DNA of 34,662 nucleotides, from assembly GCF_001636545.1 (NCBI RefSeq), contig NZ_JFHK01000013.1, positions 1 through 34,662 on the forward strand. Direction: 5' to 3'. The position numbers were made by a program, and so were the translations under genes. The first letter of the stretch is position 1; each line of letters opens with the position of its first letter. The notes beneath the pieces were generated by a model. It did not search any database. It worked only from the letters and a program-made list of their open reading frames with translations, and was not told where the DNA came from. Below, piece after piece: positions 8,494 through 17,816 of this stretch. This stretch comes from Kosmotoga arenicorallina S304. Lineage in GTDB: Bacteria > Thermotogota > Thermotogae > Petrotogales > Kosmotogaceae.

Positions 8494-11400
8494 GTGAAGT
8501 ACGGTGATCTTATTCAATTTGACCCCGTGGAAACGGTAGCACAACTTAAAGATGCTAATGATAAGAACAAAGCTGCGAATTTTGTTTCTACATATGTTAT
8601 CTCAAACCAAATGGCTGATAACCTTCGCAATGTGGTTTTTGAGAATCTTCAATTTGAAACCCCACGAGATAGCAAAGGCTTGATGATAGTTGGAAACTAC
8701 GGAACAGGTAAATCACATTTGATGGCTGTCATTTCTTCCATTACAGAAGATTCTAGTTTTATCGATCTGCTGACAAATGATAGAGTCAAAGAAAGCGCTT
8801 CGAAAATAGCGGGGAAATTCAAAGTAATCCGAACAGAAATCGGTACTTCCACAATGTATCTCAGAGATATTATTTTCCGCGAACTAAAGGAAAACCTTGA
8901 AGAAATGGGTATTTACTTTAACTATCCCTCAATGAATCAGGTTGTGAACAATAAGGGAATATTAGAGGAAATGATGAGCCTTTTTAATGAGAAATATCCA
9001 GATCAAGGCCTTTTGATGGTTGTAGATGAACTACTCGACTATCTAAGGCATAGAAACGAGAAAGAGATAATTTTGGACATAAATTTTTTGAGAGAAATCG
9101 GGGAATTTTGTAAATCTTCAAGATTTCGATTTATTGCAGGTGTTCAGGAGACGCTTTTTGAGAACCCGAGGTTTGAATTTGTTTCGGATTCTCTAAGAAG
9201 GGTAAAGGACAGATTTGTTGAATTGCGCATAGTCAGGGAAGACATTGAGTATGTTACAGCAAATAGGCTGCTAAAGAAAAATTCAAAACAAAAAGCTCTC
9301 ATTCGCGAACACCTACAAAAATTCACCAAGTTTTACAGCACCCTGAATGAGAACCTTGATAACTTTGTTGAGCTCTTTCCTATCCATCCGGCTTTCATAA
9401 CGATGTTCGAAAAAGTCAAATTTGTAGAAAAAAGAGAAGTTTTACAAACAATTTCAAAAGTGATGCGAAAGGTTTTAGACAAAGAGATGCCGGAAGATGA
9501 ACCGGGAATTATTTCTTTTGATAGTTACTGGGATTTTATAAAATCAAATGCGGCAAATAGAGCTGTTCCAGAGATAAGAGAAACAGAGGACAAGAGCGAC
9601 GAATTGATGGTAAAAGTTGAAAGCAACATAAAAAGACCCTACCTTAAAAATGCCAAAAGAATTGTTAAAGCGCTTTCTGTTCACAGACTCAGTACCAGCG
9701 ACATAAACACCAAACTCGGTCTTACCGTTACAGAATTGCGAGACAATCTGTGCATTTTCGATGTTAACGCAGAAATGGGTGGTGACCCACTAGATGATCT
9801 ACACACGTATGTGGAAACAATTTTGAGAGAGATTATAAAAATAGTAAGTGGACAGTACGTATCCTACATAAAAGAAAATGGACAATATTATTTGGATCTG
9901 AACAAAACAATAGATTTCGATGCCCAAATTGAGAAAAAGGCCGAGGTGCTTGATAAAGGAACATTGAACAGATATTATTACGACATCCTGGCGAAATTGA
10001 TGGAATGCTCAGACAAAACATATGTTCCTGGCTTCAAAATCTGGGAATATGAACTTCGCTGGTATGAGAAGAATACCACAAGACCGGGATATCTCTTCTT
10101 TGGTCAACCAAATGAACGTTCAACTGCGCAACCCCCAAGAGATTTTTATATATACTTTCTTCCAATATACAAAATCCACGACTTCAAAGATGAGGGCCGC
10201 GACGATGAGGTGTTTTTCAGTCTAAAAACCATAAGCGAAGAGTTCGAAAAAGATTTATTGAACTATGCCGCTGCAATGGAATTGGCCAAAACGGCCGGGA
10301 TGTACAAATCCAGCTACGAGGACAAAGCAAGAAGCTTTCAAAGAACTCTAACAAGATGGTTGAATGAGCATTTTCTTGATTCTTTTGAAGTGACCTATCA
10401 AAAGAGAAAAAAGGATCTTCGCGAAGCCCTGAAAGAAGGTTCATTCATACATAAGTCTGATAATTTTAAGGAAACAGTTGATTATATTGCCTCAATGCTT
10501 TTCAACAATTATTTTGATGACACCGCAATTGGTTATCCTAAGTTTCCAATCCGCATAACTTCTCAAAACCGAATCCAAAATATAGAAAACACTCTCAAAG
10601 CAATCGCTCTGGGAAACTTTACAAAGCAAGCGAAAGACATTCTTTCAGCCTTCAATTTATTAGATGAATCTGGCAATTTAAATACGTCAAAATCGCCTTA
10701 TATAAAATTCATACGTTCAAAGCTTCAAGAAAAGGGAGTCAACGAAGTTCTCAATACAAATGAGCTAATTGAAACAACTAAAGGGGGCGTGGAATATTTT
10801 GGCCCTTACCGTCTTGAACCTGAGTGGGTAGTGGTTCTATTAGCTGCCATGGTTTACATGGGCGAGATTGAAGTGTCCCTCGGTGCTGGTGAAACTATTG
10901 ACGCCAGCAATGTGGAAAAGTTTGCAAAAATACCGTTGGAACAACTTTTGAATTTCAAAAATATAAAGCGCCCGAAAGGTTTACCCATTTTAGAACTCAA
11001 ACATCTTTTTACCATTCTTGGTATAAACGCAGGTCAGGTTGAAGCGCTCAAAAACGATAAAAAACCTCCTGTTCAAAATATGCTGAGCAAGGCTCAAGAA
11101 AAAGTTGAAAGAATGGCTAAATTTCAATATGAAATCAGCCAGGGAATAACCTTCTGGTCAACGGCTCTTTTCGATGAAAAAACGCTTGAAGCACTCAAGA
11201 AAAAAGCAAAAGCACTAAATGAATTTTTCGATTCTCTCCAGAAATATCACACTGTTGGAAAATTGAAGAATTTCAAATATTCCGATGAGGAGCTCAGTAA
11301 AATTGAAAAAGACCTTAAAGAAGTATACAGTGTTGAAGAATTGCTTGATTTTATAAAGGACCTGAATCAAAAAGTGGGATATCTCGAAAGAGCAAAAGAA

Positions 11401-12213
11401 TATGTTCCACTGGAGAGTGACTTGCACGATAAATTTGATGAAGCAAAAACCGAGACACTCGATAAGCTAAAAAATCTGAAAAAATTGACCCACCAAATCA
11501 AAGTCGAAATTCACGAAAAACTCGACAGTCTCAAAAAAGAATATATCAAGATATACAAAGAACTTCACAGGAAAGCAAGACTGAATGCCCATCAAGATGA
11601 GAGAAAACAGAAACTACGTAACGATATCAGACTCAAAGCTCTTAACTCGCTCGCCATGATAAAAATACTCCCAAATGCTGAATTGAACAAATTTACAGAA
11701 AAACTTGCCAATTTAAAAACCTGCTACTCTCTTATAGATGGCGACCTTGAAAGATCACCAATTTGTGAATCCTGTGGTTTCAAACCGACAAGCGAAAAAA
11801 TTCAAGAAGGAGATATGGATATAGCCCTTGAATATCTCGATGAGGAACTCGATAAGCTCTTTAATAACTGGACAAATATACTTCTCGACAACCTCAGAGA
11901 CCCGGTAGTGGAAGAAAATATGGGACTGCTTCACAAAGAACACCGAGAGCTTATCGAAGAGTTTTTATCGGAAGGAGAATTGACAAAAGAACTGATAAAC
12001 AATCCAGAATTCACAAAAGTTGTTGCTGAAGCTTTGTCGGGGCTTGAAAAAGTCGAAATTACAACAGAACAGCTTGTTCAAAAACTCTTTGGGGATCACA
12101 GCCCGCTCACTCCACAGGAGATGAAAGAACGTTTTGAAAAATTTGTGCAAGATTTGCTAAAAGGAAAGGATTCTTCGAGGATAAGGATAGTTCTCGAGAA
12201 AGGTGGCAAATAA
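8494..12213 (+). CDS. brxC: BREX system P-loop protein BrxC
   Basis: Very large ATPase of 1239 residues, the core BrxC/PglY-type component of BREX and essential for defence in studied systems. Walker A is VGNYGTGKSHLM near residue 66 and Walker B is LLMVVDELLDYL near residue 172. The C-terminal 350 residues are charged and helical (coiled-coil-like), with an isolated CESCGF zinc-type CxxC near residue 1089. The frame is open upstream to 8428, but GTG at 8494 sits just after a GGGGGGAGGG SD and is the likely start. It ends one base before the pglX ATG. Large size fits the type 3 version. Confidence 0.92.
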   Translation: MKYGDLIQFDPVETVAQLKDANDKNKAANFVSTYVISNQMADNLRNVVFENLQFETPRDSKGLMIVGNYGTGKSHLMAVISSITEDSSFIDLLTNDRVKESASKIAGKFKVIRTEIGTSTMYLRDIIFRELKENLEEMGIYFNYPSMNQVVNNKGILEEMMSLFNEKYPDQGLLMVVDELLDYLRHRNEKEIILDINFLREIGEFCKSSRFRFIAGVQETLFENPRFEFVSDSLRRVKDRFVELRIVREDIEYVTANRLLKKNSKQKALIREHLQKFTKFYSTLNENLDNFVELFPIHPAFITMFEKVKFVEKREVLQTISKVMRKVLDKEMPEDEPGIISFDSYWDFIKSNAANRAVPEIRETEDKSDELMVKVESNIKRPYLKNAKRIVKALSVHRLSTSDINTKLGLTVTELRDNLCIFDVNAEMGGDPLDDLHTYVETILREIIKIVSGQYVSYIKENGQYYLDLNKTIDFDAQIEKKAEVLDKGTLNRYYYDILAKLMECSDKTYVPGFKIWEYELRWYEKNTTRPGYLFFGQPNERSTAQPPRDFYIYFLPIYKIHDFKDEGRDDEVFFSLKTISEEFEKDLLNYAAAMELAKTAGMYKSSYEDKARSFQRTLTRWLNEHFLDSFEVTYQKRKKDLREALKEGSFIHKSDNFKETVDYIASMLFNNYFDDTAIGYPKFPIRITSQNRIQNIENTLKAIALGNFTKQAKDILSAFNLLDESGNLNTSKSPYIKFIRSKLQEKGVNEVLNTNELIETTKGGVEYFGPYRLEPEWVVVLLAAMVYMGEIEVSLGAGETIDASNVEKFAKIPLEQLLNFKNIKRPKGLPILELKHLFTILGINAGQVEALKNDKKPPVQNMLSKAQEKVERMAKFQYEISQGITFWSTALFDEKTLEALKKKAKALNEFFDSLQKYHTVGKLKNFKYSDEELSKIEKDLKEVYSVEELLDFIKDLNQKVGYLERAKEYVPLESDLHDKFDEAKTETLDKLKNLKKLTHQIKVEIHEKLDSLKKEYIKIYKELHRKARLNAHQDERKQKLRNDIRLKALNSLAMIKILPNAELNKFTEKLANLKTCYSLIDGDLERSPICESCGFKPTSEKIQEGDMDIALEYLDEELDKLFNNWTNILLDNLRDPVVEENMGLLHKEHRELIEEFLSEGELTKELINNPEFTKVVAEALSGLEKVEITTEQLVQKLFGDHSPLTPQEMKERFEKFVQDLLKGKDSSRIRIVLEKGGK

Positions 12214-12214
12214 A

Positions 12215-15046
12215 ATGAAAAACAGAAAGCTATTTGAAAATATCGAAACTGCCCCAAAGGATGAAAAAGTTGAATGCTTAGGCTTGACCTTTGAGAGTGA
12301 CGAAGCACGAAGAGAATATTTCAGAGAGAAACTCCGGGAAAAGCTCAAAGACCCGGAGTTTAGAAAAATCGAAGGATTTCCCATTGGAGAAGATGAAGAC
12401 ATAATAAAACTTTCCGATCCACCCTATTACACTGCATGTCCCAATCCTTTTATAAGTGATTTCATAAAGCACTATGGCAAACCATACAATCCTGAAGAAA
12501 AATACTCCAGAGAACCATTCGCGGCAGATGTCAGCGAAGGCAAAAACGATCCCATCTACAATGCTCATTCCTATCACACCAAGGTTCCTCATAAAGCCAT
12601 AATGAGATATATACTCCACTACACAGAACCCGGAGATATCGTCTTTGACGGTTTTTGTGGTACGGGAATGACGGGTGTTGCTGCCCAGATGTGCGGAGAC
12701 AAAAAAACTGTTGAATCACTTGGCTATACAGTTCTTGAAGACGGAAAAATCTTAGACGAAAATGGGAAAGCTTTCTCGAAACTCGGAGCAAGATACGCCA
12801 TCTTAAACGACCTCTCACCGGCAGCAACCTTCATCGCATATAACTACAATACACCCATAGATGCAGAAGCATTTGAAAGAGAAGCAAAAAGAATACTCGA
12901 AGAAGTCGAAGCCGAATGTGGCTGGATGTATCTAACCTTACACAATCCAACACCCGATCAGATACAAAAAGCCGTTGAAATGCTAAAAACAAAAGGAAAA
13001 GGATTCAAAGAAGATAATATTCTTCCGTGGGGAAAAATAAATTACACAGTATGGTCTGATGTCTTTACCTGCCCGGAATGCTCTGGTGAAGTTGTTTTTT
13101 GGGAAGCTGCCGTAGATAAAGATCAGGGTAAAGTGCTTACTGAATTTCAATGCCCGCATTGCGGTGCTACCCTTGTAAAAAGAAAGCTGGAAAGGGTAAT
13201 GGAAACAAAGTATGATAAAGCAATAGGTCAAACGATAAAACAGGCAAAACAAATGCCTGTTCTTATAAATTACACCTTCAGAAAGAAACGCTTTGAAAAA
13301 ACTCCTGATGATTTTGATCTGGCGTTAATTGAACACATCGAAACCAGCGATATACCTTACTGGTATCCAACTAACAGAGTTCCTAAAGGTGACAAAACTG
13401 GAGATCCGCTCAAATTAGGAATCACCCACGTCCACCATTTTTATACGAAGAGGAATCTGTGGGTATTGGCTTCGATTTTTTCTAAGATTAGTTCTCCAGA
13501 ATTTCTACTCCTTTTCAATAGTCAGCTGATAAATATATCAAAATTAAATCGTTATAGACCTGGAGTGTCTTTTCCATACAATCCATTAAGTGGAACACTT
13601 TATATCGGTTCTCAAGTTTCTGAGTCGTCGGTGTTTACAGCTTATAGAAATAAAATAAAGAAACTTCAGAAAGCTTTTTCTGAAATTAAGGAAATAAATA
13701 TTGTCAATGTTAGTTCCGCCGAAAATCAACAGTTATCAGAAGTTTCTGTTGATTACATCTTTACCGACCCACCTTTTGGCGGAAATCTTATGTACTCCGA
13801 GCTCAATTTTCTCTGGGAAGCATGGTTGAAGGTTTTTACAAACAACAAGCCCGAAGCGATAATAAACAAGGTTCAGCGAAAAGGCTTACTCGAATACCAG
13901 GAGCTTATGACACGCTGTTTCAAGGAATATTATCGCGTGCTGAAACCCGGGAGGTGGATGACCGTTGAATTCCACAACTCTCAAAACAGTGTCTGGAATG
14001 CCATCCAGGAAGCAATACAGCGAGCGGGATTTGTAATCGCAGATGTTAGCACTCTCGACAAGCACCAGGGGACCTTCAATCAAGTTACAAGCTCCGGAGC
14101 GGTGAAACAGGATCTTATCATTTCTGCTTATAAACCCAACGGCGGCCTTGAGGAACGGTTTGAGCTTGAAGCGGGAACTGAAGAAGGTGTCTGGGATTTT
14201 GTGAGGGAACATTTGAAAAGGCTACCGGTCTTTGTTGAAAAAAACGGAAGTGCCGAAATAATAGTTGAAAGAACTGACTATCTACTCTACGACAGAATGG
14301 TCGCTTTCCACATACAAAGAGGAAAAAGAGTTCCCTTGTCGGCGGCAGAGTTCTACAAAGGCCTTAGAGAAAGGTTCCCGGAAAGAGATGGTATGTTTTT
14401 CCTGCCTGATCAGGTAACCGAATATGATAGTAAGCGAATAAAGGTCAACGAATTAAGGCAGATTTCTATGTTTGTCACAGACGAAGAGTCAGCAATCCAG
14501 TGGCTCAGGCTTCAGTTGCAAAACAAACCTCAAACTTTTCAGGAACTTCAACCACAATTTATGCCTATATCCCGAAGTTGGGCTAAGCACGAGAAAGAAA
14601 TGGAACTTTCGGAATTGCTGGAACAGAATTTCTTAAAATATGATGGCATCGGGCTCATTCCACAACAGATATGGTCGTGGATGTTGAAAAGCTCAACTTT
14701 GAGAGAAAGGATGGAGGGGCAAACACCGGAAACAGCAGATGCCTTTCTCAGAGAGAAAGCAAAAGATAGATGGTATGTTCCTGATCCCAACAGAGCTCAA
14801 GACCTTGAACGTCTTAGGGAAAAGACGCTTCTTAGAGAGTTTGAAGAATACAAAAAGCATCAAGGGAGAAAGCTCAGGGTTTTTAGAACAGAAGCAGTAA
14901 GAGCTGGATTCAAAAAAGCATGGAGCGAGAAAGATTATAAGACGATAATTGAAGTAGCAGATAAACTGCCGGATAAGATAATCCAGGAAGACCCCAAACT
15001 CTTAATGTATTACGACAACGCTTGCACACGCCTTGGTGAGGAATAA
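12215..15046 (+). CDS. pglX: BREX type 3 DNA methyltransferase PglXI
   Basis: 943-residue amino-methyltransferase predicted to mark host DNA at the BREX motif. An early DPPYYTACPNPF element (about residue 70) is followed by the SAM-binding motif I FDGFCGTGMTG (about 145) and the catalytic motif IV TDPPFGG (about 516), so it belongs to the DPPF-type N4/N6 methylases. Between them are two zinc pairs, CPECSGE and CPHCGA, and a variable stretch that is probably target recognition. The ATG at 12215 follows AAGGTGG; a GTG at 12203 would overlap brxC. The segment 13435-13740 has visibly more T-rich codon use than its flanks, which may mark a swapped specificity region. Confidence 0.93.
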   Translation: MKNRKLFENIETAPKDEKVECLGLTFESDEARREYFREKLREKLKDPEFRKIEGFPIGEDEDIIKLSDPPYYTACPNPFISDFIKHYGKPYNPEEKYSREPFAADVSEGKNDPIYNAHSYHTKVPHKAIMRYILHYTEPGDIVFDGFCGTGMTGVAAQMCGDKKTVESLGYTVLEDGKILDENGKAFSKLGARYAILNDLSPAATFIAYNYNTPIDAEAFEREAKRILEEVEAECGWMYLTLHNPTPDQIQKAVEMLKTKGKGFKEDNILPWGKINYTVWSDVFTCPECSGEVVFWEAAVDKDQGKVLTEFQCPHCGATLVKRKLERVMETKYDKAIGQTIKQAKQMPVLINYTFRKKRFEKTPDDFDLALIEHIETSDIPYWYPTNRVPKGDKTGDPLKLGITHVHHFYTKRNLWVLASIFSKISSPEFLLLFNSQLINISKLNRYRPGVSFPYNPLSGTLYIGSQVSESSVFTAYRNKIKKLQKAFSEIKEINIVNVSSAENQQLSEVSVDYIFTDPPFGGNLMYSELNFLWEAWLKVFTNNKPEAIINKVQRKGLLEYQELMTRCFKEYYRVLKPGRWMTVEFHNSQNSVWNAIQEAIQRAGFVIADVSTLDKHQGTFNQVTSSGAVKQDLIISAYKPNGGLEERFELEAGTEEGVWDFVREHLKRLPVFVEKNGSAEIIVERTDYLLYDRMVAFHIQRGKRVPLSAAEFYKGLRERFPERDGMFFLPDQVTEYDSKRIKVNELRQISMFVTDEESAIQWLRLQLQNKPQTFQELQPQFMPISRSWAKHEKEMELSELLEQNFLKYDGIGLIPQQIWSWMLKSSTLRERMEGQTPETADAFLREKAKDRWYVPDPNRAQDLERLREKTLLREFEEYKKHQGRKLRVFRTEAVRAGFKKAWSEKDYKTIIEVADKLPDKIIQEDPKLLMYYDNACTRLGEE

Positions 15047-15053
15047 ACAGAAT

Positions 15054-17816
15054 ATGGAGAAGCAGTGGTATTGGCTTGAGGAGAAAAAGCAACCTTGTGT
15101 ATTGCTCGAAGAAAGAAAAATGTTTGGATATGAGATGGCAAGGGTATGGCTGCCAACTGAGGGAAAGGTCGTTGATATACCTGCTGGTAGTTTACTGCCG
15201 ATCTCAAGAATGCTGGGATTCTTTAGCAGTGATTTCTTATCTTATGTCAGCGCAGCAGGCAAGCTCATTAATATATTTAATTCCACAGATGTCTTATTGG
15301 CCCCTCTTAATTCTTCAATTATTCCTTTACCACATCAAATCAGGACTGTCCAGAGAGCGATTTCTGGAGACAGGATAAGATTTCTTCTAGCAGATGAAGT
15401 TGGGCTAGGTAAGACCATAGAAGCGGGGCTTATAATGCAAGAGTTAAAACTCAGAAGGCTTGTGAAAAGGGTATTGGTAGTGGCTCCTAAGGGACTTGTT
15501 ACTCAATGGGAAACTGAGATGAAGCTGAAGTTCAATGAGGATTTCAAACTTATAATTCCTTCGGAATTATCCACAGTTAAAAAGCTGTCTGGCGTGCAGA
15601 ATGCGTGGAAGTTGTTTGATCAGGTAATCTGTCCTTTGGATTCAGTTAAACCTTTAGAGGGTCGCCAGGGCTGGTCGTATGAACAGCTTGAAGAACACAA
15701 CAAAGAAAGATTTCTCGATCTGATTAATGCAGGTTGGGATATGATAATCGTGGATGAAGCCCACAAATTGGGTGGGAGTAGTATTCAAGTAGCAAGATAT
15801 AAGCTCGGTCAGAGTCTCTCGCAAGCTTCGCCGTATATTTTATTGCTTTCCGCAACTCCTCATCAGGGAAAGACGGACGCATTTTTAAGATTGATGTCTT
15901 TCCTGGATCCGGTTGCATTTTCGAATGAGCAAGAGTTAACGCGTGAGAATATTTCAGATTATGTTATTAGAATAGAAAAGCGTAAAGCCATAGATATTAA
16001 TGGGAAGCCTCTCTTCAAAAAGAGAATAACACAGCTTTACCATATCGAATTTGATGAAAGATATTCGAAACAAAAGCAATTATACGATGCGGTAACAGAA
16101 TATGTTAGACAGGGTTATAACAAAGCAATGAAAGAGAAAAGGAACTACGTAGGATTCCTAATGCTTTTGATGCAGCGGCTTGTAAGTTCTTCAACTTTGG
16201 CTATAAGCAGAGCCCTTGAGAAGAGGCTCATGGTTTTAGAGGAACCTCAAAGACAGTTAAGGCTTATAAAAGGAAATGAAATAAACTTTGCCGATCTGGA
16301 AGAACTTGACCCTCAAGAACAACTCGAATTATTGGCTTTGGCTGCTCCCGATGATGTCAATGCAGAATTATACCAGGTAAGGTTCTTACTGGAGCTTGCA
16401 AGAGAAGCTAATCAAGATACAGACGCAAAAGCGAATGCTTTGCTTGAGTGGATTCACCAACTCAGAAGAGAGGAACTTGATCCGGAATTAAAGATTTTGG
16501 TTTTTACGGAATTCATAGCAACTCAGGAAATGCTGGAAAGATTTCTCTCGGAAAGAGGATTCCGGGTAGTAACTCTCAACGGTTCTATGAGTATGGAAGA
16601 GCGTATAAAAGCTCAGAAAGACTTCGAGGAAAATGCTCAGATAATGATTTCTACTGATGCGGGTGGCGAGGGGCTCAATCTTCAGTTTTGTCATGTGGTT
16701 ATAAATTATGATATGCCCTGGAATCCTATGAAAGTTGAGCAACGTATAGGAAGGGTTGACAGAATAGGCCAAAAGCATGATGTAAAAGCTATTAATTTCG
16801 TTCTTGGTGGAACTGTTGAGTATAGGGTTATTGAGGTTATAGAGAATAAATTGAAGGTTATTTTTGATGAATTCGGTGTAGATAAAACATCTGATATTCT
16901 TGATTCAGCAGAGGCGGTAGAATTGTTCGATGAGCTTTATGCAAGTGCCATAGCAAATCCGGATAATTTTGAAAAAGATGTCGATAATATTCTGGAACGA
17001 ATCAGACAGCAGATAATTCAGGCAACTCGGAATAATCATATGCTTCCTGCATACGAAATAACAAATCCTAAAGAAGCTCAGAAGCTGGTCCAACAGCCTG
17101 TCAACTACTGGCTCGAACGGGCTGTAATAAGTTATATAAAGGCTTATGGCGGAAAAGCTACTCAAATCGGCGATAACTGGAAGATCCGGTATCTTGAAAC
17201 CGGAAGAGAAGAACTTATAACCTTTGATAGAAATTCTAAAAACCCGGATGTAAAAAAAATTGCCTTCAACGATCAGTTGGTAAACGATGCAATTAAGCAT
17301 CTACCAGAACTTTCTGAAGACTTCCATGTTCCTGTTGTATCGTTGGATAATATTCCAAAAGGATTGCAAGGCGTGTGGTCTCTCTGGAAGGTAGTTGCAA
17401 AAGGTAAAGAATGGTCAAAGGAGCGGGTAATCCCTGTTTTTGTGAACGATGAAGGGAAAGTTTTTCTCAATTCTGCAATACTCGTATGGGAACGACTTAT
17501 AAATGGCAGGTTCAAAATAATGGATTATGAAAGTATAGAAGCCCTTGAACATCAAGTCGAGAAAGAGTTAAGACGGAATTTTGAGAACCTAAAGGCTGAA
17601 TATCTTTCGGAACGAGAAAAAAACAAAGAACGTAAAAGAGAATGGTTCGAAATACGGCGTCAAATGGCTGAGAGGATAGGGCTTCCTCAGGTTCGGGAGC
17701 ACAGGTTGAAGCAATTGAAACTTGAGATGGAATCTTGGGAAACTTCGCTGAATGATGAGATATACCCAGAACTTAAATTGCTTTTAACTGTAAAGGTGAG
17801 AAATCATGTGCAGTAA
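15054..17816 (+). CDS. brxHII: BREX type 3 SNF2-like helicase BrxHII
   Basis: 920-residue SF2/SNF2-type ATP-dependent DNA translocase of the BREX complex. Motif I is LADEVGLGKTIEAG (about residue 112), motif II is VDEAHKLGG (about 233), motif III is LLLSATPHQGK, motif V is STDAGGEGLNLQ and motif VI is EQRIGRVDRIGQ (about 561), all intact. The last 250 residues are helical and highly charged. The start is ATG at 15054, 12 bases after GGTGAGG; TTG 15033 and GTG 15036 are alternatives that would overlap pglX. The 3' end overlaps pglZ by 11 bases, which indicates translational coupling. Confidence 0.92.
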   Translation: MEKQWYWLEEKKQPCVLLEERKMFGYEMARVWLPTEGKVVDIPAGSLLPISRMLGFFSSDFLSYVSAAGKLINIFNSTDVLLAPLNSSIIPLPHQIRTVQRAISGDRIRFLLADEVGLGKTIEAGLIMQELKLRRLVKRVLVVAPKGLVTQWETEMKLKFNEDFKLIIPSELSTVKKLSGVQNAWKLFDQVICPLDSVKPLEGRQGWSYEQLEEHNKERFLDLINAGWDMIIVDEAHKLGGSSIQVARYKLGQSLSQASPYILLLSATPHQGKTDAFLRLMSFLDPVAFSNEQELTRENISDYVIRIEKRKAIDINGKPLFKKRITQLYHIEFDERYSKQKQLYDAVTEYVRQGYNKAMKEKRNYVGFLMLLMQRLVSSSTLAISRALEKRLMVLEEPQRQLRLIKGNEINFADLEELDPQEQLELLALAAPDDVNAELYQVRFLLELAREANQDTDAKANALLEWIHQLRREELDPELKILVFTEFIATQEMLERFLSERGFRVVTLNGSMSMEERIKAQKDFEENAQIMISTDAGGEGLNLQFCHVVINYDMPWNPMKVEQRIGRVDRIGQKHDVKAINFVLGGTVEYRVIEVIENKLKVIFDEFGVDKTSDILDSAEAVELFDELYASAIANPDNFEKDVDNILERIRQQIIQATRNNHMLPAYEITNPKEAQKLVQQPVNYWLERAVISYIKAYGGKATQIGDNWKIRYLETGREELITFDRNSKNPDVKKIAFNDQLVNDAIKHLPELSEDFHVPVVSLDNIPKGLQGVWSLWKVVAKGKEWSKERVIPVFVNDEGKVFLNSAILVWERLINGRFKIMDYESIEALEHQVEKELRRNFENLKAEYLSEREKNKERKREWFEIRRQMAERIGLPQVREHRLKQLKLEMESWETSLNDEIYPELKLLLTVKVRNHVQ

